Shown here: positions 55,808-64,000 of the stretch, in pieces | How the letters are laid out: each line of letters opens with the position of its first letter | Numbering within the stretch: the first letter of the stretch is position 1 | Assembly: GCF_049671645.1 (NCBI RefSeq) | Contig: NZ_JBATVG010000026.1 | Coordinates: 83,586-147,585 of the forward strand | Direction of reading: 5' to 3' | DNA from: Castellaniella sp049671645 | GTDB lineage: Bacteria > Pseudomonadota > Gammaproteobacteria > Burkholderiales > Burkholderiaceae_B | DNA length: 64,000 bases | Notes under the pieces: generated by a model | Database searches by the model: none | The model's input: only the letters and a program-made list of their open reading frames with translations | What the model was told of the DNA's origin: nothing | Made by a program: the position numbers and the translations under genes

Positions 55808-57260
55808 TGCCGTCATGGACAGCGCCGGCGCTCGCTGGCGCGATCAGCTGGACACGTGCGAACGGCGCATCGAGGCCCGCCAGCCCACGCGCCGCCAGGG
55901 CCGCGTCACCCGCGCCACCGGCCTGGTCCTGGAGGCCACCGGCCTCCAATTGCCGGTCGGCGCCGCCTGCCAGGTACAGGTGTCCCCGGAACGCGATCTG
56001 TGGGCCGACGCCGAAGTCGTCGGCTTCCATGCCGACACCCTGTATCTGATGCCGCAAAGCGACACGACAGGCCTGCGCCCCGGCGCCCGCGTGGTGCCTG
56101 CGGAAACCTTGTTGCTGGACCCCGTCCCCCTGCCCTCCACGCCGCGCGCCGATCCCACCCAGACCATCGGCGTGGACCAGGCGCGCCACCTGCCCGTCGG
56201 CCAGGCCCTGCTGGGTCGGGTGCTGGATGGCGCGGGCCGGCCGCTGGACGGCAAGCCGCTGCCCACCGATCTGGACATGGCGCCCCTGACGGCCACGCAG
56301 ATCAATCCCCTGACCCGCGCGCCGGTCGATACCGTGCTCGACGTGGGCGTGCGCGCCATCAACGGCCTGCTGACCGTAGGCCGGGGCCAGCGCATGGGCC
56401 TGTTCGCCGGTTCCGGCGTCGGGAAAAGCGTGCTGCTGGGCATGATGGCCCGCTATACCCGGGCCGACGTCATCGTGGTCGGCCTGATCGGGGAACGCGG
56501 CCGCGAGGTCAAGGAATTCATCGAACTGAATCTGGGCGCGGACGGGCTGGCCCGTTCGGTCGTGGTCGCGGCCCCGGCCGACGTATCCCCCCTGCTGCGC
56601 CTTCAAGGCGCCGTCTACGCCACGCGGCTGGCCGAGTTCTTCCGCGACCAGGGCAAGCACGTGCTGCTGATCATGGATTCCCTGACGCGCTACGCCATGG
56701 CCCAGCGTGAAATCGCCCTGGCCATCGGCGAGCCTCCCGCCACCAAAGGCTACCCTCCATCCGTTTTCGCCAAGCTGCCCGCCCTGGTCGAGCGCGCCGG
56801 CAACGGGGCGCCGCAAGGCGACCGCCCCGCCGGCTCCATCACCGCGTTCTATACGGTGCTGACCGAAGGCGACGACCAGCAGGACCCGATCGCGGATTCC
56901 GCCCGCGCCATCCTGGACGGCCACATCGTCCTGTCGCGCACCCTGGCGGAATCCGGCCACTACCCGGCCATCGACATCGAGGCCTCGATCTCCCGTGTCA
57001 TGTCGGCCATCGTGCCGGCCAGCCAGTTCCGCTGCGTCCATCAATTCAAACGCATGGTGTCCCGCTACCAGCGCAACCGCGACCTGATCGCCGTGGGGGC
57101 CTATACTGCGGGAAACGATCCGGAAATCGACCAGGCCATCGAACGCTATCCATGGCTCGAAGGCTATCTGCAGCAGGGTATCGACGTGCAGGTGGACTAC
57201 CCGGCCGCCGTCGCCGCCCTGGCCGGCGTCCTGGGGCAGGAGACCATCCATGATTCCTGA
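55794..57260 (+). CDS. fliI: Flagellum-specific ATP synthase FliI
   Basis: A 488-residue export ATPase related to the F1 β subunit. Walker A is GLFAGSGVGKS near residues 202-212 and Walker B is LLIMDSLTRYAMAQREI. The N-terminal region GRVTRATGLVLEATGLQLPVG binds FliH. The start at 55794 overlaps fliH by 14 bp; an ATG at 55815 is possible. fliJ starts inside its 3' end (11-bp overlap). Confidence 0.97.
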   Translation: MTASDAVMDSAGARWRDQLDTCERRIEARQPTRRQGRVTRATGLVLEATGLQLPVGAACQVQVSPERDLWADAEVVGFHADTLYLMPQSDTTGLRPGARVVPAETLLLDPVPLPSTPRADPTQTIGVDQARHLPVGQALLGRVLDGAGRPLDGKPLPTDLDMAPLTATQINPLTRAPVDTVLDVGVRAINGLLTVGRGQRMGLFAGSGVGKSVLLGMMARYTRADVIVVGLIGERGREVKEFIELNLGADGLARSVVVAAPADVSPLLRLQGAVYATRLAEFFRDQGKHVLLIMDSLTRYAMAQREIALAIGEPPATKGYPPSVFAKLPALVERAGNGAPQGDRPAGSITAFYTVLTEGDDQQDPIADSARAILDGHIVLSRTLAESGHYPAIDIEASISRVMSAIVPASQFRCVHQFKRMVSRYQRNRDLIAVGAYTAGNDPEIDQAIERYPWLEGYLQQGIDVQVDYPAAVAALAGVLGQETIHDS

Positions 57261-57699
57261 AACTCCGCTTGATGTGCTGATCAATCTGACCCAGGACAAG
57301 CTGGACGACGCCGGGCGCGCGCTGGCCGAACTCGGCACCCAGCGCCGCGAAGCGCAGGGCCAGCTCAATACCCTGGACGGCTACCGCGGCGATTACACCC
57401 AGCGTTTGCAGAGCACCACGGAAAGCGGTGTAACGGCCTCGAATTACCATAACTTTAGGCACTTTATTGCCACATTGGACGAGGCGATTTCCCAGCAAAA
57501 TAGAATCCTCGCCCAGATCGACACGCGAATCGCCGCCGGACGCCAACAGTGGCATGACGAAAAGCGCCGACTGAACTCGTACGAAACCCTGAAGGCCCGC
57601 CAGCTCAGCCAGTTGCAAGCCCGCGAACAACGCCGCGAACAGCGCGCCAGCGACGAAGCCGCTGCCGGCATGTACCGACGACTACGACAGCCTCATTGA
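57250..57699 (+). CDS. fliJ: Flagellar export chaperone/stalk protein FliJ
   Basis: A 149-residue coiled-coil protein that acts as the rotor-like stalk in the FliI hexamer. The sequence is strongly helical and charged (KLDDAGRALAELGTQRREAQ; QQWHDEKRRLNSYETLKARQ), the expected pattern. Identified by position and shape, since FliJ sequence is poorly conserved. It overlaps fliI and is followed by fliK after 13 bp. Confidence 0.9.
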   Translation: MIPETPLDVLINLTQDKLDDAGRALAELGTQRREAQGQLNTLDGYRGDYTQRLQSTTESGVTASNYHNFRHFIATLDEAISQQNRILAQIDTRIAAGRQQWHDEKRRLNSYETLKARQLSQLQAREQRREQRASDEAAAGMYRRLRQPH

Positions 57700-57712
57700 A
57701 TCCGCCCTAGCC

Positions 57713-58945
57713 ATGAACATGCCCGTTCTTCCTGCCGTTCACGCCAGCCAGCCGCCCGCCGACACTCCGGCGCGCGCGGCGGATGCCGGCGCGCCCCAGG
57801 ACACCCCTGCATTTTCAAATGTGCTGTCCAGCCAGCGCAGCGCCGCGACGGGCGACAAAGCCACGACGACGCCCCCGGCAGGTCACGCCGATGACGCACG
57901 CGCCGACGCCGGTAAAAAACAAGACCCGCTCGGGCCGGACGAAACCCTGGCCCTGATCCTGGACAGCACCGCCCTGCCGCTGATGCAGCCCTTGGTGCAG
58001 CCGGTACCGGCCGCCCTGCGTCACCAGACGGGCGCAGCCCGGCTCGGCACCGACGCCGCGCCCGGCGACGCGCCGACTCTCGCCCGGCACGGGTCCGCCG
58101 CCGCTGCGCTGCTGCGAACCGACGCCGCCGACGCCCCGACCGATGATGCGCCCCTCGCGTCCCGCGCACCTCGCCCTAGCCTCGGGCAGGCGATCTCCGC
58201 CAGCACGGCGCAGGCGCCGCACCAGACCGCAGAGCCCGCAAGCGCATCCGTCAAACATGCCGCCAGCCGCGCCGGCGCCGCGCTGTCCGCAGCCACGGAC
58301 GGCAAAACCCCGACGAACAACCTGCTGGCCACCGACGTCGCCCCCGGCGCTGGCGCGCACCGGCAGGCCGCAGCCGCGTCCCTGGCGGCGGTCCCGGACG
58401 CCCTGGCGGGCGCGCAGGCCGCCCCACTGGGTGCCACCCTGCTGCCGCAGGCACCCAGCGCCACGGCCCAGGCGCCGATCCAGCTGACCGTGCCCACGCC
58501 CCTCGGCAACCCTCAATGGCCGCAGGACTTCAGCCGCCAGGTGCTGAACCTGATCCAGCCCGGCGCTGCAGCCGGGCACACCGTCATGATGCACGTCAAC
58601 CCGCCCGAACTGGGCCCCATCCACATCACGCTGCACCTGGGCGACTCGCTGGCCCAGGCTTCCTTCGTATCGCCGCACGCCAATGTGCGCCAAGCCCTGG
58701 AAAACGCGCTGCCGCACCTGGAACAACAACTGGCCCAGGCAGGACTGTCACTGGGCCAGGCCAACGTCAGCGACCAACAAGCCGGCCAGCAGCAGTCCGG
58801 CCAATCCGCCCAGGGCTCGGGATCGTCCGACGGCTCGGTCTTCAGCCTGGATGGCGGCACGGCTGCCGCGAACAGCCCTGCGGATCTCGCAGCCCTCCCC
58901 CGTCCGGCCAGACACCCGGACGCCCTGGTGGATACCTTCGTGTGA
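57713..58945 (+). CDS. fliK: Flagellar hook-length control protein FliK
   Basis: A 410-residue molecular ruler. The long Ala/Pro/Thr-rich disordered N-terminal part is followed by a conserved C-terminal domain: PQWPQDFSRQVLNLIQPGAA, then MMHVNPPELGPIHITLHLGD and FVSPHANVRQALENALPHLE. This C-terminal block is the Flg_hook domain that switches FlhB specificity. It ends the fliF-fliK unit; fliL follows after 76 bp. Confidence 0.93.
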   Translation: MNMPVLPAVHASQPPADTPARAADAGAPQDTPAFSNVLSSQRSAATGDKATTTPPAGHADDARADAGKKQDPLGPDETLALILDSTALPLMQPLVQPVPAALRHQTGAARLGTDAAPGDAPTLARHGSAAAALLRTDAADAPTDDAPLASRAPRPSLGQAISASTAQAPHQTAEPASASVKHAASRAGAALSAATDGKTPTNNLLATDVAPGAGAHRQAAAASLAAVPDALAGAQAAPLGATLLPQAPSATAQAPIQLTVPTPLGNPQWPQDFSRQVLNLIQPGAAAGHTVMMHVNPPELGPIHITLHLGDSLAQASFVSPHANVRQALENALPHLEQQLAQAGLSLGQANVSDQQAGQQQSGQSAQGSGSSDGSVFSLDGGTAAANSPADLAALPRPARHPDALVDTFV

Positions 58946-58955
58946 AACCTTTCTG

Positions 58956-58983
58956 TTACATCGGGCGGCCCAGGCATTACAAT
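58956..58983 (+). promoter_or_regulatory. Candidate internal promoter before fliL
   Basis: TTACAT (58956-58961), a 16-bp spacer, and TACAAT (58978-58983) in the largest gap of the operon, 76 bp between fliK and fliL. Visual match to sigma-70 boxes only. Confidence 0.35.
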
Positions 58984-59021
58984 GCAGCCTCCCGATCCCA
59001 GTGACACATTGAACCGGAACC

Positions 59022-59495
59022 ATGCTCAGGCTACTTAAATTCATTCTCCTGCTCATCGTCATCATCGGCGCCTCCGTCGGCGGCACGATGTTGTTCCTGA
59101 ACAGAACCAGCGTGACCAGTCCCGCAGCCCCGGCCGCGCAGACGACCAACGCAGCCCCAGCCGCACCGCCTGTCGTTCCGGCCCCCATTTTCGCCGAACT
59201 CGAGCCCTTCACCGTCACGCTGTACGGCGAAACCCGCAATCGCATCCTGTACACCGCGATCACCTTGCGCTTGGCCGACGACGCCTCGCGCAAGCAGATC
59301 CAGGACTACATGCCCGAAGTCCGCGACCGCATCCTGAAGGTCCTGTCGGCCCAGGAACTCGCCAGGATCCAGACTCCGGACGGCCGCCAGGCGCTCAGCA
59401 CCGCCATCAAGACCGAACTCTCCCGTCCCTTCGCGGCGCAATTGCCCGGCCCCCAGGTGTCCGACGTGCTGTTCACTGCCTTCGTGGTGCAGTAA
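59022..59495 (+). CDS. fliL: Flagellar basal body-associated protein FliL
   Basis: A 157-residue protein with a single N-terminal membrane anchor (about residues 4-25) and a periplasmic SPFH-like domain. The conserved blocks are FAELEPFTVTLYGETRNRIL and MPEVRDRILKVLSAQ. It surrounds the stator units. The stop overlaps the fliM start (TAATG). It opens the fliLMNOPQR group. Confidence 0.93.
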   Translation: MLRLLKFILLLIVIIGASVGGTMLFLNRTSVTSPAAPAAQTTNAAPAAPPVVPAPIFAELEPFTVTLYGETRNRILYTAITLRLADDASRKQIQDYMPEVRDRILKVLSAQELARIQTPDGRQALSTAIKTELSRPFAAQLPGPQVSDVLFTAFVVQ

Positions 59496-60511
59496 TGCCC
59501 TACCAAAGCATGCTTTCCCAGGATGAGGTCGACGCCCTGCTGGCAGGGGTCACTGGCGAGGAGTCCTCGGCGCCATCCTCCGCCGACACTCCGCAAGACG
59601 GCGTGCGGCCCTACGATCTGGGGTCGCCCGACCGGGTCGTGCGTCACCGCATGCAGACGCTGGAGCTGATCAACGAACGCTTCGCGCGGCGCCTGCGGTC
59701 CATGTTCTTCGGTTTCATGCGTCGCAACGCGGACATCACGGTCAACGCCATCAAGATCCAGAAGTACTCGGATTTCGAACGCAATCTGCCGGTCCCCAGC
59801 AATCTGAACATGGTCGCCATGAAGCCCTTGCGCGGCACGAGCCTGTTCACCTTCGACCCCAATCTGGTCTTCCTGGTCATCGACAGCCTGTTCGGCGGCC
59901 ACGGCCGCTACAACACCCGGGTCGAAGGCCGCGACTTCACCAATACCGAACAGCGCATCATCCGCCGCCTGCTCAACCTGACGCTGGAATGCTACGGGCA
60001 GGCCTGGGACAACGTCTATCCGATCGAATTCGAATACATGCGCTCGGAAATGCACACCAAGTTCGCCAACATCGGTTCAGGCAACGACGTGGTGGTGCTG
60101 TCCACCTTCAATATCGAGCTCGGCGCCTCGGGCGGCAAACTCAATGTCTGCCTGCCCTATTCCATGCTGGAACCCATCCGCGACATCCTGACGCGGCCCT
60201 TGCAACAGTCCGCCGCCGATTCCATCGACCAGCGCTGGACCCAGCAACTGTCGCGCGAGGTCCGCAGCGCCGAGGTCGAACTCAGCGTTGAATTCGCCCG
60301 CATTGAAACGTCCATCGCCGAACTGCTGCACCTGGCCGTCGGCGACGTGCTGCCCGTCGATGCCCAACCCAACGTCACGGCCCGCGTCGGAGGCGTTCCC
60401 GTGCTGGATTGCAGCTACGGGACCTTCAACGGCCGTTATGCCCTGCGCGTCCATAAAATTCTGGCCACGCCCGGGGATTCCGACCAACTGCTAGCCCGCA
60501 CAAAGAAATGA
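59495..60511 (+). CDS. fliM: Flagellar motor switch protein FliM
   Basis: A 338-residue switch protein. The CheY-binding N-terminal helix appears as MLSQDEVDALLAGV. The CheC-like middle domain contains FGGHGRYNTRVEGRDFTNTE, and the C-terminal SpoA domain ends PVLDCSYGTFNGRYALRV. It links chemoreceptor signals (via CheY-P) to motor reversal. Overlaps with fliL and fliN show coupling. Confidence 0.97.
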   Translation: MPYQSMLSQDEVDALLAGVTGEESSAPSSADTPQDGVRPYDLGSPDRVVRHRMQTLELINERFARRLRSMFFGFMRRNADITVNAIKIQKYSDFERNLPVPSNLNMVAMKPLRGTSLFTFDPNLVFLVIDSLFGGHGRYNTRVEGRDFTNTEQRIIRRLLNLTLECYGQAWDNVYPIEFEYMRSEMHTKFANIGSGNDVVVLSTFNIELGASGGKLNVCLPYSMLEPIRDILTRPLQQSAADSIDQRWTQQLSREVRSAEVELSVEFARIETSIAELLHLAVGDVLPVDAQPNVTARVGGVPVLDCSYGTFNGRYALRVHKILATPGDSDQLLARTKK

Positions 60512-61041
60512 GCGACATCAAAGACGACGATACCCAGGATCCCAGCCAGCCGGATTCCGCTACGCCCCCCAATATAGAAGACGATTGGGCCGCAGCCTTG
60601 GCGGAGCAGCAGCAGACTGCGCACGATCAACCCACCCAGGCCGCCGGCCTGGGCGCCGAGGACGACTGGGCCGCCGCCCTGGCCGAGCAGACCTCCGCCG
60701 CTCCGGCCGCGGCGGCTCAGCCTGCGGCCGCGCAAGTCTTCCAGCCGCTGGTCGGGCAGGCTGCCGATGCCGACAGCGATATCGACATGATCATGGACAT
60801 CCCCGTCCAATTGTCGGTCGAACTGGGCCGCACCCGCCTGACCATCAAGAACATCCTGCAACTGGGCCAGGGCTCGATCGTCGAGCTCGACGGCCTGGCC
60901 GGGGAACCCATGGACATCTATGTGAACGGCTACCTGATCGCTCAGGGTGAAGTCGTGGTCGTGGATGAAAAATACGGCATCCGCGTCACGGACATCATCA
61001 CCCCCTCAGACCGGATCGCCCGGCTGAACAACCGCCGCTGA
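60508..61041 (+). CDS. fliN: Flagellar motor switch protein FliN
   Basis: A 177-residue switch protein. The N-terminal 90 residues are disordered and contain two copies of the unit EDDWAAALAEQ (residues about 26-36 and 50-60). The C-terminal SpoA domain is complete: DIPVQLSVELGRTRLTIKNI, then LAGEPMDIYVNGYLIAQGEV. The protein is longer than E. coli FliN (137) because of this repeat region, which is common in betaproteobacteria. It overlaps fliM by ATGA. Confidence 0.95.
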   Translation: MSDIKDDDTQDPSQPDSATPPNIEDDWAAALAEQQQTAHDQPTQAAGLGAEDDWAAALAEQTSAAPAAAAQPAAAQVFQPLVGQAADADSDIDMIMDIPVQLSVELGRTRLTIKNILQLGQGSIVELDGLAGEPMDIYVNGYLIAQGEVVVVDEKYGIRVTDIITPSDRIARLNNRR

Positions 61042-61047
61042 TCGCCG

Positions 61048-61365
61048 ATGGACCAGGCTCAGATCCTGCGCGTCATTCTGGCGCTGCTGTTCATCCTGGT
61101 CCTGCTGCTGGCGCTGGCCTGGATGGCTCGCCGCGGGGGCTGGATCCGCAACCAGCACCGAACCGCCAACCTGCGCGTGCTGGGCAGCCATAGCCTGGGC
61201 GCCCGCTGCTCCCTGACCGTCGTCCAGATCGACGACACCCGCCTGGTCCTTGGGGTGACCCCCCAGCAGATCACGCTGCTGCACACGCTGCCGGCCGCGC
61301 CCGGCGCCCCGGCCGCAGTGGCCGATTTCGCAGAATCGCTGGGCAAGACCCTGTCGAGATCCTGA
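61048..61365 (+). CDS. fliO: Flagellar biosynthesis protein FliO
   Basis: A 105-residue protein with an N-terminal membrane helix (about residues 8-27) and a cytoplasmic domain (LRVLGSHSLGARCSLTVVQI; RLVLGVTPQQITLLH) typical of FliO. It helps FliP assemble in the export gate. Its stop overlaps the fliP start (TGATG). Confidence 0.9.
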   Translation: MDQAQILRVILALLFILVLLLALAWMARRGGWIRNQHRTANLRVLGSHSLGARCSLTVVQIDDTRLVLGVTPQQITLLHTLPAAPGAPAAVADFAESLGKTLSRS

Positions 61366-62159
61366 TGTTCCGCCGGCACTCCCGCACACACGCCCTTTCC
61401 CCCACCGGCGCTCTGGCACTGCGCGGCCTGTCGGCCGCCCTGCTGTTGCTGCTGATCTGGCCCGGCAGCACGCTGGCCCAGGCGACGCTGCCCGCGCTCA
61501 CCGCCACGCCCGGCCCCAACGGCACGGAAACCTGGTCGCTCAGCGTGCAGACGCTGGTCATGCTGACCATGCTGTCGTTCCTGCCGGCGGCCCTGCTGAT
61601 GATGACCAGCTTCACCCGCATCATCATCGTGCTGGGGCTGCTGCGCAACGCCCTGGGCACCGGCGTATCCCCCCCCAACGCCATTCTGGTGGGGCTGGCG
61701 CTGTTTCTGACCTTTTTCACCATGTCGCCGGTGTTCGACCAGATCTACACCCAGGCCTATCAGCCGCTGGCCAGCGATCAGATCAGCTTTGAACAGGCGC
61801 TCGACCGAGGCGCCCAGCCGCTCAAGACCTTCATGCTGCGCCAGACCCGCGAAGCCGATCTCAGCATGTTCGCCGAGATGGCGAAGGTCGGCCCGCTGGA
61901 CACCCCCGACGCCACGCCGCTGAGGGTGCTGGTCCCCGCCTACGTCACCAGCGAACTGAAGACCGCCTTCCAGATCGGCTTCACGATTTTCATCCCGTTC
62001 CTGATCATCGACCTGGTGGTGGCCAGTCTGCTGATGGCCCTGGGGATGATGATGGTGCCGCCCGTCACCATCTCCCTGCCCTTTAAACTGATGCTGTTCG
62101 TGCTGGCCGACGGCTGGCATCTGCTGCTGGGGTCCCTGGCCCGCAGCTTCTACCAATAA
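61365..62159 (+). CDS. fliP: Flagellar export gate protein FliP
   Basis: A 264-residue gate protein with a cleavable N-terminal signal (AAALLLLLIWPGSTLAQ) and four membrane segments. Conserved blocks: FLPAALLMMTSFTRIIIVLG, LRQTREADLSMF, LVPAYVTSELKTAFQIGF and PPVTISLPFKLMLFVLADGW. With FliQ and FliR it builds the export channel in the inner membrane. Confidence 0.97.
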   Translation: MFRRHSRTHALSPTGALALRGLSAALLLLLIWPGSTLAQATLPALTATPGPNGTETWSLSVQTLVMLTMLSFLPAALLMMTSFTRIIIVLGLLRNALGTGVSPPNAILVGLALFLTFFTMSPVFDQIYTQAYQPLASDQISFEQALDRGAQPLKTFMLRQTREADLSMFAEMAKVGPLDTPDATPLRVLVPAYVTSELKTAFQIGFTIFIPFLIIDLVVASLLMALGMMMVPPVTISLPFKLMLFVLADGWHLLLGSLARSFYQ

Positions 62160-62171
62160 GGGGGTATGCCC

Positions 62172-62441
62172 ATGACACCGGAAGCCGTCATGTCCATGAC
62201 GTATCAGGCCCTGCGGGTGGCCCTGATGATGGCCGGGCCCTTGCTGCTGGTGACCTTGCTGGTCGGCCTGTTGATCAGCATCTTCCAGGCGGCCACGCAG
62301 ATCAATGAAATGACGCTGTCTTTCATTCCCAAGCTGCTGGCCGTGGGAGCGGCATTGGTATTGCTGGGGCCGTGGCTGATCACCACCATGGTCGATTACA
62401 TCCGCACCCTGCTGGACTCCATCCCCGGCCTGGCCAGCTGA
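62172..62441 (+). CDS. fliQ: Flagellar export gate protein FliQ
   Basis: An 89-residue protein with two membrane segments, starting MTPEAVMSMTYQAL and containing the family block LVGLLISIFQAATQINEMTL. The start at 62172 is preferred over an in-frame ATG at 62166 because AAGGGGG sits 7 bases before it and the length then equals the usual 89 residues. Confidence 0.95.
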   Translation: MTPEAVMSMTYQALRVALMMAGPLLLVTLLVGLLISIFQAATQINEMTLSFIPKLLAVGAALVLLGPWLITTMVDYIRTLLDSIPGLAS

Positions 62442-62450
62442 CCCCGATCC

Positions 62451-63236
62451 ATGATCGATTTCCAGATCGACCAGCTCTATGCCTGGATCAGCGGCCTGCT
62501 ATGGCCGCTGTTTCGCATCGCCGGACTGGTGGCCCTGGCGCCCGTCCTGGGTGAATCCTCCATCCCGACCCGGGTGAAGATCGGCTTGTCCGTGGTCCTC
62601 ACGATCGTTGTTTCCCCCCTGGTCGGCCCGGTCCCAACCATCGCGCCGGCGTCCTACGCGGGACTGCTGATCGCGGCGCAGCAGGTGCTGATCGGCATGG
62701 CCCTGGGTCTGTGCATGCGGCTGATTTTCACCGCCACCATGATGGCCGGGGAGTTCGTCGGCCTGCCGATGGGGCTGGCCTTCGCATCCTTCTTCGATCC
62801 GGCCACCGGCGCCAATACGGCCGTGCTGTCGCGCCTGATCAATCTGGTCGCCATGCTGATGTTCCTGGCGGTCAACGGCCACCTGCTGATGATCGACGGT
62901 CTGGTGCGCACGTTCGAACTGCTTCCCATCGGCGCGCCGCTGCACCCCGAAGGCTGGGGCGCACTGCTGGACTGGAGCGCCCAGATCTGGATATCCGGCA
63001 TGCTGCTGGCCCTGCCCATCATCATCGTGCTGCTGACCATCAACCTGTCGCTGGGTATCCTGAACCGCACCGCGCAGCAGTTATCGGTCTTCGCCGTGGG
63101 CTTTCCGATTTCCCTGACGACGGGCCTGATCATGCTGGCCATCGTCATCCCGCAAAGCAGCGATTTCCTGACCCGGCTGTTTGAAGACGGCTACCAGGCC
63201 ATGGCGCGGATCGCCCGCGGTCTGGCGGGCCTTTAG
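62451..63236 (+). CDS. fliR: Flagellar export gate protein FliR
   Basis: A 261-residue inner-membrane protein with about six hydrophobic segments. Family blocks: FRIAGLVALAPVLGESSIPT, LIAAQQVLIGMALGLCMRLI and GEFVGLPMGLAFASFFDP, then NRTAQQLSVFAVGFPISLT. It completes the FliP5Q4R1 gate and is the last gene of the operon. flhB and flhA are not in the window. Confidence 0.95.
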   Translation: MIDFQIDQLYAWISGLLWPLFRIAGLVALAPVLGESSIPTRVKIGLSVVLTIVVSPLVGPVPTIAPASYAGLLIAAQQVLIGMALGLCMRLIFTATMMAGEFVGLPMGLAFASFFDPATGANTAVLSRLINLVAMLMFLAVNGHLLMIDGLVRTFELLPIGAPLHPEGWGALLDWSAQIWISGMLLALPIIIVLLTINLSLGILNRTAQQLSVFAVGFPISLTTGLIMLAIVIPQSSDFLTRLFEDGYQAMARIARGLAGL

Positions 63237-63352
63237 GACCATCCGGACGCGACGCGCCCATCGCGACGCAGGCCGTCCCGGCCGCCGCAAGGCCTCGCCG
63301 CCCTGCCGCTGAGTCCTGCCGCTGAGCCCGGCCGCAGCCAATCGTCGAGCGT

Positions 63353-64000
63353 TCAGCGGCCTTTCGACGGCAAGGGGTAGGTCACGCCCGGCACGACCCT
63401 GGTACCCTCCGGCAAGAGCGGCTGACTGGCGGAACCGGCCGCGGGCGCCGTGCCGCCAGCCGGCAGCGGCGGGGGCGGAGGCACCGGAATAGGGCCGGCG
63501 GCAGCGGCGGAGGCCGGCTGCGCGGCCGGTTCGCCGTTGCCGGGAATCACGATCATGCCGTCATCGGCCACGGGCGCCTCGGCGGCGGCCGGAGGCACCG
63601 CGGCGGGAGATGCCGCTGCGGTTTTGGCGCGCTGTCGGGCCGCTTCGCGATCGGCCTCGGCCGCGGTCCTGGGATGGCGCAACACCGGGACATTGACGCT
63701 GTTTTCCATGCGCTGGAAAGTGCCGTCCGGCCCGAAGCGCAGCCAGACTTCCTGACGCACATAGAAGGCATCGGTGGCGGCCGTGCCCTTATAGGCCCAG
63801 CGGGCCAGCACGGTATCGCCCTGCTGCCAGGTATCGGTCGGTTGAGCGCCCAGATCCTCGGATGCCTGCGCCAACGTCGTGCGCCCCACCACGATATGAT
63901 CCAGCCCCGCCGTATTCAGGCCATTCCCGGTAAAGGCGCAACCCGCCAGCACGGCAGCGCCGGCCGCCAGCGCCGCCGCCCGGCACGCGCGCCGCAGCGC
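63353..64000 (-). CDS. Putative lipoprotein, 5' end outside the window
   Basis: The visible part reads from a hydrophobic Ala-rich signal segment at the window edge into a lipobox L-A-G-C (Cys codon at about 63938-63940), so the true start lies beyond base 64000. The mature protein has an N-terminal domain with VGRTTLAQASEDLGAQPTDT and WLRFGPDGTFQRMEN, resembling SmpA/OmlA-type small outer-membrane lipoproteins, and a long Pro/Ala-rich tail of about 110 residues. It is convergent with fliR. The function is unknown. Confidence 0.75.
   Translation of the reverse strand, partial: ALRRACRAAALAAGAAVLAGCAFTGNGLNTAGLDHIVVGRTTLAQASEDLGAQPTDTWQQGDTVLARWAYKGTAATDAFYVRQEVWLRFGPDGTFQRMENSVNVPVLRHPRTAAEADREAARQRAKTAAASPAAVPPAAAEAPVADDGMIVIPGNGEPAAQPASAAAAGPIPVPPPPPLPAGGTAPAAGSASQPLLPEGTRVVPGVTYPLPSKGR

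Overview
The window looks like chromosomal DNA from a high-GC, flagellated betaproteobacterium, most likely of the family Alcaligenaceae (Bordetella/Achromobacter/Castellaniella relatives). The grounds are the protein types (long-form ArgG, DUF3579 beside argF, the fli gene order), the base composition and the codon use. The genus cannot be fixed by eye. No transposase, integrase, phage gene or CRISPR array was seen.

Layout. 0-3.2 kb: arginine biosynthesis (argF, DUF3579 gene, argG) and tRNA-Ala(CGC). 3.4-7.7 kb: a LysR regulator divergent from an Old Yellow Enzyme (OYE), an MFS carrier and a solitary leuD. 7.7-13.8 kb: TMEM175-type channel, CxxC periplasmic protein, two chemoreceptors and a diheme cytochrome c. 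13.7-30.6 kb: an apparent IclR-controlled catabolic block on the minus strand, with an M20 amidohydrolase, a dipeptide-type ABC transporter, a YtcJ-like amidohydrolase, a CobW GTPase, three binding proteins, two SDRs and a NodB-fold hydrolase. 30.9-33.7 kb: a PIG-L protein and the housekeeping operon rpsP-rimM-trmD. 33.8-42.9 kb: a second catabolic block (LysR, OYE, a fourth binding protein, HyuA, HyuB, FAD amine oxidase). 42.9-46.4 kb: alaS-tusA-like and hemerythrin. 46.5-63.2 kb: flagellar genes fliA, flaG, fliDST, a FliK-like gene, a FlhB-like gene, fliE and fliFGHIJKLMNOPQR. The end holds a lipoprotein gene running off the window.

How it fits together. The two catabolic blocks carry four related ABC substrate-binding proteins but only one set of permeases and ATPases. 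They also carry three ring- or amide-opening hydrolase types (HyuA/HyuB, M20 carbamoylase-type, NodB-fold imidase-type), two OYE reductases, two SDRs and an amine oxidase. This suggests uptake and breakdown of cyclic amide, imide or hydantoin-like nitrogen compounds; the substrate is unknown. A 17-bp partly palindromic motif, GTATTGA-TAC-TCAATAC and variants, lies upstream of three transcription units around the iclR gene. It is a strong candidate for the regulator's operator and would define a local regulon.
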